A stretch of DNA of 17,601 bases from an uncultured Pseudomonadota bacterium. Its GTDB lineage: Bacteria > Pseudomonadota > Gammaproteobacteria > Steroidobacterales > Steroidobacteraceae. The notes under the pieces were generated by a model. The model was not told the origin of the DNA. It did no database searches and saw only the letters and a list, made by a program, of their open reading frames with translations. Below, in pieces: positions 1 through 7,116 of this stretch; within the stretch, counting starts at the first letter, position 1, and each line of letters opens with the position of its first letter. Made by a program: the position numbers and the translations under genes. Where the stretch lies: assembly GCA_903890265.1 (NCBI GenBank), contig CAITAM010000447.1:1-17601 (forward strand), in the 5' to 3' direction.

Positions 1-1
1 G

Positions 2-208
2 CAGTACAACCTGTACACGACGAACACGTTCACGACGCTGCTCGGCGATGGCACCACCGGCGGCAGCGCCAAGGTGACGGGTACGGGCGCCGGGCTCGCG
101 ACGGCGAGCACGACGACGGTGTACGGCCAGCTGCCGGACTCGACGGCGAACCAGGCGGTCCCGCCGGGTTCGTACACCGACACGGTGACCGTCTCGGTCG
201 CGTACTGA
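2..208 (+). CDS. Spore coat U (SCPU) domain pilin subunit, C-terminal part only
   Basis: Only the last 68 codons are in the window; the gene starts to the left of the edge and ends with TGA at 206-208. The visible protein begins QYNLYTTNTF and ends with PGSYTDTVTVSVAY, the C-terminal beta-strand pattern of SCPU-domain subunits found in archaic (Csu-type) chaperone-usher pili. These subunits are exported to the periplasm and polymerise by donor-strand exchange. By my alignment 52 of its 68 residues are identical to the same part of the next gene (347-856), so the two are tandem paralogues. It lies upstream of pilin, chaperone and usher genes on the same strand and is probably part of the same operon. 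Family placement is strong; whether it is the major shaft subunit is inference. Confidence 0.88.
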   Translation, partial: QYNLYTTNTFTTLLGDGTTGGSAKVTGTGAGLATASTTTVYGQLPDSTANQAVPPGSYTDTVTVSVAY

Positions 209-222
209 TCGGGGAAACCTCA

Positions 223-258
223 GCAGCATCGCCGCTACGGATAGCCAAGCGATGCTGC
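223..258 (+). repeat. 10-bp perfect inverted repeat between pilin genes
   Basis: GCAGCATCGC (223-232) and GCGATGCTGC (249-258) are perfect inverted copies separated by 16 bases. The hairpin begins 15 bases after the stop codon of the upstream pilin. No T-run follows, so it is not a classical intrinsic terminator; a role in mRNA 3'-end protection or processing is possible but inferred. Confidence 0.6.
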
Positions 259-275
259 CGAGCCCGACCGAAGGG

Positions 276-310
276 TCGCCCGCGGCAAGCAGGATGTTTG
301 CCGCGGGCGA
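276..310 (+). repeat. 13-bp perfect GC-rich hairpin ahead of the second pilin gene
   Basis: TCGCCCGCGGCAA (276-288) and TTGCCGCGGGCGA (298-310) are perfect inverted copies with a 9-base loop (289-297). It follows the 223-258 hairpin and lies 36 bases before the ATG of the next pilin gene. The bases after it (accgcgggac) contain no T-run. In RNA it would be very stable and could block 3' exonucleases or partly attenuate transcription, letting the first pilin be made in excess; that role is inferred from position only. Confidence 0.7.
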
Positions 311-346
311 ACCGCGGGACGGGCAGAACCGCCAAGGGAGTTCCGC

Positions 347-856
347 ATGAAACCGACCATCCGCCTTGCCATCGCGCTGGCCAGCCTCGCCGCTGCCGGC
401 TCGGCCTCGGCCGCCAACCCGGCCATCTCCACCTTTCAGGTCACCGCAACCGTGCTGAAGGCCTGCACGGTAAGCGCCACTCCGCTCGCCTTCGGCAATT
501 ACACGCCGGGCTCGGGCGCGCTCAGCAACACCTCGACCATCAACGTTGCCTGCACCAAGACGAGTCCTTACGCGGTCACGCTGAACGGTGGCTCGACGGC
601 CGGTGGCACCATCGGTCAGCGCCTGATGACCAACGGTACGCAGACCCTGCAGTACAACCTGTACACGTCGAACACCTACACGACGCTGCTCGGTGACGGC
701 ACGACCAGCGGCAGCGCCAAGGTGACCGGGACCGGCAACGGTCTCAGTGCACCGAACGCGATCACGGTGTACGGCCAGCTGCCGGACTCGGCCGCGAACC
801 AGAACGCGCCGGCCGGCTCCTACACCGACACCATCACGGTGTCCGTGAGCTACTGA
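347..856 (+). CDS. Spore coat U (SCPU) domain pilin subunit
   Basis: Complete 169-residue exported subunit of an archaic chaperone-usher pilus. Residues 1 to about 23 form a signal peptide (MKPTIRLAIALASLAAAGSASA) that probably ends at the ASA/AN junction. The mature protein starts with a strand-like TFQVTATVLKACTV, has two cysteines (in KACTV and VACTK) that could form the usual pilin disulfide, and ends in PGSYTDTITVSVSY. The size and ending match SCPU-domain subunits such as CsuA/B of Acinetobacter, by family recognition. An AAGGGAG ribosome site lies six bases before the ATG. The C-terminal part closely matches the truncated gene to the left, so this is a tandem duplicate. The chaperone gene starts 26 bases downstream. 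Its exact position in the pilus is unknown. Confidence 0.92.
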   Translation: MKPTIRLAIALASLAAAGSASAANPAISTFQVTATVLKACTVSATPLAFGNYTPGSGALSNTSTINVACTKTSPYAVTLNGGSTAGGTIGQRLMTNGTQTLQYNLYTSNTYTTLLGDGTTSGSAKVTGTGNGLSAPNAITVYGQLPDSAANQNAPAGSYTDTITVSVSY

Positions 857-882
857 ACCTCTACCGCTAGGGACACAGAAAA

Positions 883-1617
883 ATGAACCAGACCATGATC
901 CGCGCCCTCAACACCGCCCTCGCAGTGGCGGCACTGTGCGCCGCGCTGCCGGCTGCCGGCAGCAGTTTCAGCGTGGCGCCCATCCGCGTCGAGCTCGACC
1001 GGAGCCACAAGACGGGGGTCCTGACGCTGCACAACGAAGGCGACAACCCCGTCGTCGTGCAGATCACGGCCGTGTCGTGGCAGCAGCACGACGGCGAGGA
1101 GCGTTTCGAGGAGGCCGGCGAGATCCTCGTCACGCCGCCGGTATTCGAGCTCGCCGGCAAGGGCGAACAGATCGTCCGCATCGCACTTCGCCGGGACGCG
1201 GAGCCGGGCACGGAACTCGCTTACCGGCTGTTCTTCGAGGAAGTCCCCCAGGCCCGCACGCCCACCTTCAACGGGCTCAACGTGGCGCTCAAGATCGGCC
1301 TGCCGATCTTCGTCTCGGCGCTGAACCCGACGCGGCCTGACGTCGACTGGCAGGGCGAATGGCAGCCGGACGGCACGCTGGTGCTGTCGGCCACGAACCG
1401 CGGCACCGAACACGTGCAGGTCACGAACTTCGACCTCACGGTAGGCGAGTCGGCGGAACCCCTGCACGTCGCCGGCTCGAAATACGTGCTGCCGGGCTGC
1501 CGGATGACCTGGACGGTCACGCCGCCCAAGGACGCCGACCGTCACGCCCCGCTGCACCTCACGGGCGTGGGCGACCACGGCACCCTCGACGTACCGGTCG
1601 CACTGGTCACGCGCTAG
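883..1617 (+). CDS. Periplasmic pilus chaperone (archaic chaperone-usher family)
   Basis: A 244-residue PapD/CsuC-type chaperone. It would bind SCPU subunits in the periplasm, lend a beta-strand to complete their fold and deliver them to the usher. Residues 1 to about 26 are a signal peptide (hydrophobic TALAVAALCAALPAAG). The mature protein begins SSFSVAPIRVELD, as in the first strand of these chaperones. The segment VTPPVFELAGKGEQIVRIALR (residues about 83-103) followed by AYRLFFEEVP is the family's characteristic pattern: a hydrophobic alternating donor strand, then the conserved YRLFFEE. A second Ig-like domain follows and ends with DVPVALVTR. The start at 883 is supported by AGGGA (869-873). 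The usher begins 20 bases after the stop. The type of system is inferred from its SCPU neighbours. Confidence 0.92.
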   Translation: MNQTMIRALNTALAVAALCAALPAAGSSFSVAPIRVELDRSHKTGVLTLHNEGDNPVVVQITAVSWQQHDGEERFEEAGEILVTPPVFELAGKGEQIVRIALRRDAEPGTELAYRLFFEEVPQARTPTFNGLNVALKIGLPIFVSALNPTRPDVDWQGEWQPDGTLVLSATNRGTEHVQVTNFDLTVGESAEPLHVAGSKYVLPGCRMTWTVTPPKDADRHAPLHLTGVGDHGTLDVPVALVTR

Positions 1618-1637
1618 GCCGACGGCGTCCTGACACC

Positions 1638-4013
1638 ATGCTGAAGCGCGCGCGGTCACGGGCAGGTTTGTGCGGCGAATTTTTACTTATTGCCGCGACG
1701 CTCCTGCTCGGCCCAACGGCGACGGTGCTCGGCCAGCAGCTCGCGGCCGAGACCGGCCTGCACGAGGCGGTCCTCGACATCGTGGTCAACGACGCCGCGC
1801 ACGCCGAGGCACTGATCGTCCTGCGCGACCGCGCGCAGGGCCTGTGGCTCGAGGCGGGCGATTACGCGAAGCTGCGCCTCTCGCCGCCACCGGTCGCACC
1901 CTACCCGCACCAGGGCCGGGCCTATTACGCACTGCAGGCGATTCCGGGTGCCGTGGTCGCTGTCGACGAGTCGGCGCAGCGGATCACCCTGACCGTGCCC
2001 CCGGCCGCGCTCGAGACCACGCGGTTCAGCGCGCCGCACCGTCGCTCGACGCCGGTCACCCCGGCCGAGCCCGGCGGTTTCCTGAACTACCAGCTGTCCG
2101 AGCAGCGCATCGGCGGCAGCAACCTTGCCGGTGCATTCGTCGAGCTCGGTGCGTTCAACCGGCAGGGTGTGCTGACGAGCACGACGCTGGCGCGCGACTT
2201 TGCCGGTACCCGGAGCCTGACCCGGCTCGACACCACGTTCAGTCACGATTTCATCGAGTCGATGAATACGCTCGCGATCGGTGACAGCATCAGCGACGTG
2301 GGGACCTGGGGCAACGCCGTGCGCTTCGGCGGCCTGCGTTTTTCGCGCAACTTCGCCATCCGGCCTGACCTCCTGACGACGCCGCTGCTGACCGCCGCCG
2401 GCAATACCGCGGTTCCCTCCACGGTCGACGTCTTCGTCAACAACCAGCACGTGTCGAACGCCCAGCTGCCGCCCGGCCCGTTCGTCATCGACAACCTGCC
2501 CTCGGTCACGGGCTCGGGCGATGTTCGGGTGGTCGTGACCGATGCCCTGGGTCGCACGCAGGTCATGACGCAGAAGTTCTACAGCGGCGCCGGCCTGCTC
2601 GCGCCGGGGCTCAGCCAGTACTCCATCGACGTGGGCAAGCTGCGCAATGACTACAGCGTCGCGAGCAACCACTATGGCGACCTGATCGCCGCCGGCACGT
2701 ACCGCCGCGGCCTGAGTCCGACGCTGACACTCGAGGGCCATGCGGAAGGGGAAGCCAACGGCGCGCACGCGATCGGCGTCAATCTCGCGCGCCAGCTCGG
2801 CACCTTCGGCATCGTCAACGTCACCGCCGCTGCCGGCGGCGATGCCGCCGGCAGCGGCTCGCTCACAGGCTTTGGTCTTGAGCACCACGACGGGCGTGGC
2901 AGCTTCTTCCTCAGTACCCAGGTCGCCAGCCGGGCGTTCCGCGAACTCGGTCAGTCACCGGACCCCGATGCACGCGTGCATTCGCAGACGACCGCGCAGG
3001 CCGGTATCGACCTCGGCCGGCCGGGCTCGGTGGCGGCGGCCTACGTCCGGCAGAGCTACTTCGGGCAGCACACGCAGCAGACGATCAGCCTGTCCGACAA
3101 CCTCACGGTGGGTCGTGTCGGCTATCTGAGCCTGTCCCTGACCCGCACGATCGGTGCCGGCGCCTCGAATTCGGTCTACCTGCTCTTCACCCGCGCCCTG
3201 CCGGAGCGGCGCAGCGCCACGATCACCGGCATCGGTGGCAGCGGCTCCGGTGCACCGAAGTCCGGTCTGGATCTCGGCATGATGCAGAATCCGCCGGTGG
3301 GCAGCGGCACGGGCTGGCGCGTCGATGCCTCGACGGCCGGCACCTACGATCTCGATATCCGCCGCCAGTACCAGTACGGCACCGTGGAGGCGCAGGCGGC
3401 GCGCAACCAGGGCGTCAGCGGCCAGAGTCTGTTCGCCACCGGCGCAGCGACGCTCCTGGATGGCGATGTGCGCCTGGCGCGCACGGTGCCGACCAGCTTT
3501 GCTATCGTCGAGGTCGGCGACGTGGCGGGGCTGCCCGTCTACGTCGACAACCAGCTCGTGACCCATACCAACGAGCTCGGCCATGCGCTCGTGCCGAACC
3601 TGCGCCCCTACGAGGACAACCGGATCAGCGTGCACCCGGAAGACCTGCCGCTCGACACCAGCATCGGCGCGCGCTCGATCGTGCTCGCGCCGGCGTACCG
3701 CAGCGGTGTCGTCGCGCGCTTCCCGGTCGAGCGCGTGCGCAGCGCGACCTTCCGCCTCAAGCAGCCGGACGGCAGCGTGGTGCCGCTCGGCGCGATGGTG
3801 GAGTATGCACACCAGACCTACCCGGTCGTGAACGGCGGGCTCGTATACGTCACGGGTCTTGACCACGGCCTTGGCGCTGTCGCGCGCTGGGGCAGCCAGA
3901 GCTGTTCCTTCCGGATTCCGCCACCGCCGGTGCACCAGCCCGTCGCCAACCTCGGCGTGCTGATCTGCCGGTCGGCCGACACCGGCAGCAGCAGCGCGGA
4001 GAACTCGCGATGA
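1638..4013 (+). CDS. Outer-membrane usher protein of a chaperone-usher pilus
   Basis: A 791-residue FimD/PapC/CsuD-type usher, the outer-membrane pore that receives chaperone-subunit complexes and assembles the pilus. The ATG at 1638 opens a signal peptide (basic MLKRARSRAG, hydrophobic FLLIAATLLLG). The open frame continues upstream into the chaperone gene, but this start gives the normal export signal. From about residue 150 comes the usher barrel (YQLSEQRIGGSNL), then a plug/barrel region with VDVFVNNQHVSNAQLPPGPF at about 263-282. The C-terminal domains end with a cysteine pair (CSFRIPPPP and VLICRS, from about residue 754). Its length suits the archaic class. No strong ribosome site is visible before the ATG, so coupling to the chaperone stop 20 bases upstream is likely. 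Its end overlaps the next pilin start by four bases (ATGA). Confidence 0.94.
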   Translation: MLKRARSRAGLCGEFLLIAATLLLGPTATVLGQQLAAETGLHEAVLDIVVNDAAHAEALIVLRDRAQGLWLEAGDYAKLRLSPPPVAPYPHQGRAYYALQAIPGAVVAVDESAQRITLTVPPAALETTRFSAPHRRSTPVTPAEPGGFLNYQLSEQRIGGSNLAGAFVELGAFNRQGVLTSTTLARDFAGTRSLTRLDTTFSHDFIESMNTLAIGDSISDVGTWGNAVRFGGLRFSRNFAIRPDLLTTPLLTAAGNTAVPSTVDVFVNNQHVSNAQLPPGPFVIDNLPSVTGSGDVRVVVTDALGRTQVMTQKFYSGAGLLAPGLSQYSIDVGKLRNDYSVASNHYGDLIAAGTYRRGLSPTLTLEGHAEGEANGAHAIGVNLARQLGTFGIVNVTAAAGGDAAGSGSLTGFGLEHHDGRGSFFLSTQVASRAFRELGQSPDPDARVHSQTTAQAGIDLGRPGSVAAAYVRQSYFGQHTQQTISLSDNLTVGRVGYLSLSLTRTIGAGASNSVYLLFTRALPERRSATITGIGGSGSGAPKSGLDLGMMQNPPVGSGTGWRVDASTAGTYDLDIRRQYQYGTVEAQAARNQGVSGQSLFATGAATLLDGDVRLARTVPTSFAIVEVGDVAGLPVYVDNQLVTHTNELGHALVPNLRPYEDNRISVHPEDLPLDTSIGARSIVLAPAYRSGVVARFPVERVRSATFRLKQPDGSVVPLGAMVEYAHQTYPVVNGGLVYVTGLDHGLGAVARWGSQSCSFRIPPPPVHQPVANLGVLICRSADTGSSSAENSR

Positions 4014-4507
4014 TCCATGACCGTTTGTGCGACAGCCTGCGTGCTCTCATCCTACTCGCCGGCCTGCTGGCAGGCGCCGAGGCCGTCGCCGTCGTCAGCT
4101 GCACCGCCACCACGAGCGGCATCAATTTCGGTATCTACGATCCGCTCAGCGCCTCGCCCACCACGTCGACCGGTGGCATCACGGTGACGTGCACCCTGCT
4201 GAGCGGCGCCGCGGTCAACGACACGACCGCGGTCTATCTGAGCACGGGTAGCAGCGGCAGCTACGCGGCGCGCAGCATGGTGTCCGGCGGCTCGACCCTG
4301 AATTACAACATCTACTTCACGCCGGCCTATCAGCAGGTCTGGGGCAATGGCAGTGGCGGCTCGTATTACGGTGTCGCGACGCTGCCGCTGACACCGACGT
4401 CGCCGACGCAGACGGCCACAGGGACGTTCTACGGCCAGGTTCCGGCCCAGCAGGACGTGGCGCCCGGCAGCTACAGCGACACGATCGTCGTAACCGTCAA
4501 TTACTGA
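4010..4507 (+). CDS. Divergent SCPU-domain pilin subunit, possibly minor or tip
   Basis: A 165-residue exported subunit translated from an ATG that overlaps the usher stop (ATGA at 4010-4013). Residues 1 to about 25 are a signal peptide (LRALILLAGLLAGAEA). The mature protein has VSCTATTSGINFGIYDPLSA, a second cysteine in VTCTLLSG, and the ending PGSYSDTIVVTVNY, all typical of SCPU domains. It resembles the first two pilins mainly in these conserved positions (NYNIY, TFYGQVP), so it is an older paralogue. In Csu-like operons the last gene encodes the two-domain tip adhesin; this protein has only one SCPU domain. It may be a minor or tip subunit, but that is inferred from gene order alone. The gene to its right is convergent, 15 bases away. 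Confidence 0.88.
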   Translation: MIHDRLCDSLRALILLAGLLAGAEAVAVVSCTATTSGINFGIYDPLSASPTTSTGGITVTCTLLSGAAVNDTTAVYLSTGSSGSYAARSMVSGGSTLNYNIYFTPAYQQVWGNGSGGSYYGVATLPLTPTSPTQTATGTFYGQVPAQQDVAPGSYSDTIVVTVNY

Positions 4508-4522
4508 CGGACGGAGCGCCTC

Positions 4523-5008
4523 TCAGAGCGGGCGCACCGACAGGCGCAGCGGCCAGGGGTAGGTCCCGGGCTGGGCGCCGGGATCGAGCTGCATGCGGTA
4601 GGTCAGGGCCAGGGCTTCGTGCGTCGCAAGCGGCGCCGGCGTCACGATCGACCCGCCGTCGTGGTCAAGATGCACGCTCGCCGGCAGGCCGTACACGTCG
4701 ATGGCGTGAGCAAGCGGCAGGGTTGGCGTCACGTCGAGCACGTAGCCCGGCGTATTGCCGGCGACCGCGAACGTCGTGGGCTCGGTGACGAGAACGTAGC
4801 CGCGGGCTACGTCCTCGGCCGTGATCCGAAGCTCGCGCGGCTCGCGCAGCCCGGTGAGCCGTGCGACCGGCATGACCTGCGCGGAGACGGCCATCTGGGT
4901 CCGGTTGTCGGCGGCGCATAACGACGCCGCGGCAGCGCCCGCGGCGAGAGCCAGCATCCGCCAGCGCTTGCCAACGGGGCGTCCAGAGGTCGTAAAGCGC
5001 GGCATCAT
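4523..5008 (-). CDS. Hypothetical exported protein with pilin-like ending
   Basis: A 161-residue protein that I do not recognise. It has a basic N-terminus (residues 1-16), a hydrophobic alanine-rich segment (MLALAAGAAAASLCAAD, about 17-33) that should act as a signal peptide, and a mature part with alternating residues suggesting a beta-sandwich. It contains FAVAGNTPGYVLDV in the middle and ends PGTYPWPLRLSVRPL, which resembles the closing strand of pilin subunits (PGSYTDTITVSVSY in the neighbours). The mature part has no cysteine, unlike the SCPU genes. It converges on the pilus operon with a 15-base gap and its upstream side faces the 5009-5388 gap. No good ribosome site precedes the ATG pair at 5008/5005, so the start could be the ATG at residue 17. 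An accessory pilus subunit is possible but unproven. Confidence 0.65.
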   Translation of the reverse strand: MMPRFTTSGRPVGKRWRMLALAAGAAAASLCAADNRTQMAVSAQVMPVARLTGLREPRELRITAEDVARGYVLVTEPTTFAVAGNTPGYVLDVTPTLPLAHAIDVYGLPASVHLDHDGGSIVTPAPLATHEALALTYRMQLDPGAQPGTYPWPLRLSVRPL

Positions 5009-5127
5009 GGTGGGGCTAGCGGCAATGGGGTGGTTTTCTTTAATCCGCGCCTAACCCCGCGATATCGCACCGGTACCGCGCGGCCCCCGGCCGCGGCCGC
5101 CAGACATAAGCCGCGCTATTTCTTGCC

Positions 5128-5133
5128 TATAAT
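5128..5133 (+). promoter_or_regulatory. Perfect -10 box (TATAAT) in the 5009-5388 gap
   Basis: TATAAT occurs in TTGCCTATAATCC within a locally AT-richer stretch. The hexamer 17 bases upstream (CATAAG, 5105-5110) is a poor -35, so this would be a -10-dominated or activated promoter. It points towards the terminator at 5282-5309, which would give a transcript of roughly 170 bases starting near 5140. No protein gene on the + strand lies between them. Confidence 0.4.
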
Positions 5134-5139
5134 CCGTCG

Positions 5140-5309
5140 CTTACAAATTCTTTCGCGGAAGCACTGGACATCTGGCGTTCGGCGGCGGATATTGTCAAAT
5201 GACGGGACGTTCATACGCTTGTCATGATGACGGTGGAACGCTCGGTCGACCCCTAGCTCTCCGGCAACGGAGTTGCTTTAAGCCCCGCGCAAAACGCGGG
5301 GCATTTTTT
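5140..5309 (+). ncRNA. Candidate small RNA, unidentified family
   Basis: A stretch of about 170 bases between a TATAAT box (5128-5133) and a strong intrinsic terminator (5282-5309), with no plausible open reading frame. It holds a 5-bp stem with a GCAA tetraloop (5259-5272, a GNRA loop) that can extend by A-G-C/G-C-T pairs after a mismatch (5255-5257 with 5275-5277). There are six GGA triplets (5157, 5166, 5187, 5205, 5235 and 5269), one of them in ACGGGACGT, where GGA would be looped by ACG/CGT. Several exposed GGAs are typical of Rsm/Csr-type RNAs that sequester CsrA, but the match is loose and GGA is common in GC-rich DNA. The next + strand gene is more than 10 kb downstream, so a cis-acting leader is unlikely. 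I do not recognise 6S, tmRNA or a riboswitch in it. Confidence 0.35.
5282..5309 (+). terminator. Rho-independent terminator
   Basis: GCCCCGCG (5282-5289) pairs perfectly with CGCGGGGC (5295-5302) around a 5-base loop, followed by A and six T (5304-5309). This is a textbook intrinsic terminator for + strand transcription. Read on the - strand the stem is followed by TTAAAGC, so it could stop glutathione S-transferase transcripts only weakly. No protein gene on the + strand ends nearby; the closest, the 4010-4507 pilin, stops 775 bases earlier. Confidence 0.85.
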
Positions 5310-5388
5310 CTACAGCGTCTGATAATCGCAGCGCCGTGTTGCACGACGGGCGCGATTTCATGACAGGTTCAGATCAGCCCGTCCGGGT

Positions 5389-6024
5389 TTACGAACCGAA
5401 CGCCTCGGCACGGGCGTAGGCCGCCTGCGTGGCCGGGCGCGCCGCGATCGACTCGAACCAGCGGCGGATGTGCGGGTAGCGGTCAAAGCACTGCTTTTCA
5501 TCCAGCCACGGCACGATCCACGGGTAGATCGCCATGTCGGCGATCGAGTACTCGTCGCCGGCGACGTACGGGCGCTCGGCGAGGCGCCGGTCGAGCACAC
5601 CGTACAGGCGACTCGTCTCGGTACTGAAGCGCTCGACCGCGTAGTCGATACGCTCGCTCGCGTAATGACAGAAATGCTCGTGCTGCCCGACGGCAGGACC
5701 AAGCCCCGATACCTGCCAGAACAGCCACTCCAGTGCCGCCTTGCGGCCACGAAGATCCGCCGGCAGGAATCGCCCGGCCCGCTCAGCGAGGTACATCAGG
5801 ATGGCACCCGACTCGAACACCGAGACGGGCTCGCCGCCATCCGCCGGCTCGCAGTCCACGATGGCGGGCAATCGGTTGTTCGGGCTGATCTTCAGGAAGT
5901 CCGCTTTGTGCTGTTCGCCCGAGCCGAGGTTCACACTCACCAGGCGGTACGCGAAGCCGGCCTCCTCGAGGCACATCGTGATCTTGTGGGTGTTCTTGGT
6001 CGGCCAGTAGTAGAGATCAATCAT
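5389..6024 (-). CDS. yfcG: Glutathione S-transferase family protein, YfcG-like
   Basis: A 211-residue cytosolic glutathione S-transferase, very similar in pattern to Escherichia coli YfcG, a GST with disulfide-bond reductase activity. The thioredoxin-like domain (residues 1 to about 84) begins MIDLYYWPTKNTHKITMCLEE and contains the signature ISPNNRLPAIVD and the glutathione-binding FESGAILMYLAE. The helical domain follows with ALEWLFWQVSGLGPAVGQ and, near its end, YSIADMAIYPW, the conserved N-capping box of the family. The open frame extends three codons upstream to a GTG at 6033, but GGAG eight bases before the ATG at 6024 decides for the ATG. TACACT at 6081-6076 (- strand) is a possible -10 box without a clear -35. 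It is flanked by unrelated genes and is probably its own unit. The physiological substrate is unknown. Confidence 0.93.
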   Translation of the reverse strand: MIDLYYWPTKNTHKITMCLEEAGFAYRLVSVNLGSGEQHKADFLKISPNNRLPAIVDCEPADGGEPVSVFESGAILMYLAERAGRFLPADLRGRKAALEWLFWQVSGLGPAVGQHEHFCHYASERIDYAVERFSTETSRLYGVLDRRLAERPYVAGDEYSIADMAIYPWIVPWLDEKQCFDRYPHIRRWFESIAARPATQAAYARAEAFGS

Positions 6025-6117
6025 CGACGACACTCCGGGTATCGGCAGGCTCGGGGCGGGAGACGCGCTGGCGCGAGTGTAGCGAAGTCGCGTGCCCGTC
6101 GTGGCTGGCGTCCGGCC

Positions 6118-7113
6118 TCAGGCCGTTGCCGCTGCGCCTCGCCACCAGATCTCGCCAATGACGCGCCGGCCCGCGCGTCGCTCGCAGTGGACGATGACAT
6201 CGATCACCTGTCGCAGCAGGGCGTGAACGTCCGCGCGAGGCATGTCACGGCCGGACTCACTCTCCCTGACGAGCAGCGCCAACTGCTCGAACGCCAGCCG
6301 GCAGGAACTCGCGTGGATGCTGGTGATGGACCCGGGATGGCCGCTGTTGACGGCACGCAGGTACTGGTACGCCTCGTCGCCCCGCAGCTCGGCAAGAAGG
6401 ATCCGCTCCGGCCGCAGGCGCAGGCAGGCCTCCAGCAAGTGACGCGGCGTCAGCCGGGACAGCCCCTGCCCGTCTTTCGAGTAATACAGCTGAACCGTAT
6501 TGCGCCCCGCCGGTACCTCGAGCTCCGGGGTGTCCTCGATGGTCACCAGTCGCTCGCTGGCATCGATTTCACCGATCAGTGCCCGGGTCAGCGTGGTTTT
6601 GCCGGAGCCCGTGGCACCGGAAACGAGCACATTCTGCCGTGTGCGCACGGCCTCTCCCAGGAAGCGCAGCCAGTCTCCGGCGGCGTACGCCGCTGCCAGC
6701 ACGGCCTGCGGACAGGGCGTCTCGCCCGCGCGGCGGCAATCGGCGCTGAGTCCGTCGCCGATGAGATCGGCCAGGGAGCTGCCTACGCAGCGGTTGCGGC
6801 GGATCGCAATGGCGACGGTATCCCGCTCGGTCGCCGGCGGCAGGACGACCTGGACGCGTGCGCCGTCTGGCAGGGCCGCGCTCAGCAGCGGGTGCTCGCT
6901 GCTGATGCGCTGCTGACTCGCGGTGGCCACGAGGCGTGCGAAGTGTGCCGCCCATTCGAAGGTCGCCCACTCGCTGGCGACGCGCACCCACCCCTGCGCC
7001 GCCTCGAGCCAGACCTCACCCGGCCGGTTGATGCAGATCTCGGCAATGTCGGGCCGGCCGAGGAGCGCCGTCAGTGGCCGCGCGTAGTGCAGCAGCGCAC
7101 CCCGGTCGCTCAT
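6118..7113 (-). CDS. virB11: VirB11-type ATPase of the type IV secretion system
   Basis: A 331-residue hexameric traffic ATPase that works at the inner-membrane base of the type IV secretion channel and drives substrate transfer and pilus assembly with VirB4. Visible motifs, in order: an N-terminal domain with IAEICINRPGEVWLE (residues 23-37), Walker A GATGSGKT (166-173), the Asp box TIEDTPEL (191-198), Walker B around ILLAELRGDEA (238-248) and the His box NSGHPGSITSIHA (256-268). All are present and normally spaced, so the enzyme should be active, and the length is typical. It is the last gene of the virB operon. The ATG at 7113 lies three bases after the virB10 stop, with GAGGG directly before it, so translational coupling is likely. 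No clear terminator follows it. Confidence 0.96.
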   Translation of the reverse strand: MSDRGALLHYARPLTALLGRPDIAEICINRPGEVWLEAAQGWVRVASEWATFEWAAHFARLVATASQQRISSEHPLLSAALPDGARVQVVLPPATERDTVAIAIRRNRCVGSSLADLIGDGLSADCRRAGETPCPQAVLAAAYAAGDWLRFLGEAVRTRQNVLVSGATGSGKTTLTRALIGEIDASERLVTIEDTPELEVPAGRNTVQLYYSKDGQGLSRLTPRHLLEACLRLRPERILLAELRGDEAYQYLRAVNSGHPGSITSIHASSCRLAFEQLALLVRESESGRDMPRADVHALLRQVIDVIVHCERRAGRRVIGEIWWRGAAATA

Positions 7114-7116
7114 CCC

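Noticed and set aside
223..310. Hairpins between the pilin genes as intrinsic terminators
   Set aside because: Neither stem is followed by a T-run, and downstream genes of the operon have no other visible promoter.
1683..2888. A 401-codon open frame on the - strand
   Set aside because: It is antisense to the usher and its composition is that of a shadow frame.
5140..5309. The structured gap as a riboswitch or a known RNA (6S, tmRNA)
   Set aside because: No downstream gene on the same strand could be controlled, and I could not match the conserved cores of these RNAs. I keep it only as an unclassified candidate.
6076..6081. TACACT on the - strand as the promoter of the glutathione S-transferase gene
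   Set aside because: The hexamer 17 bases upstream (CCACGA) is not a -35 box. A single -10-like hexamer is too weak to list as a separate feature.
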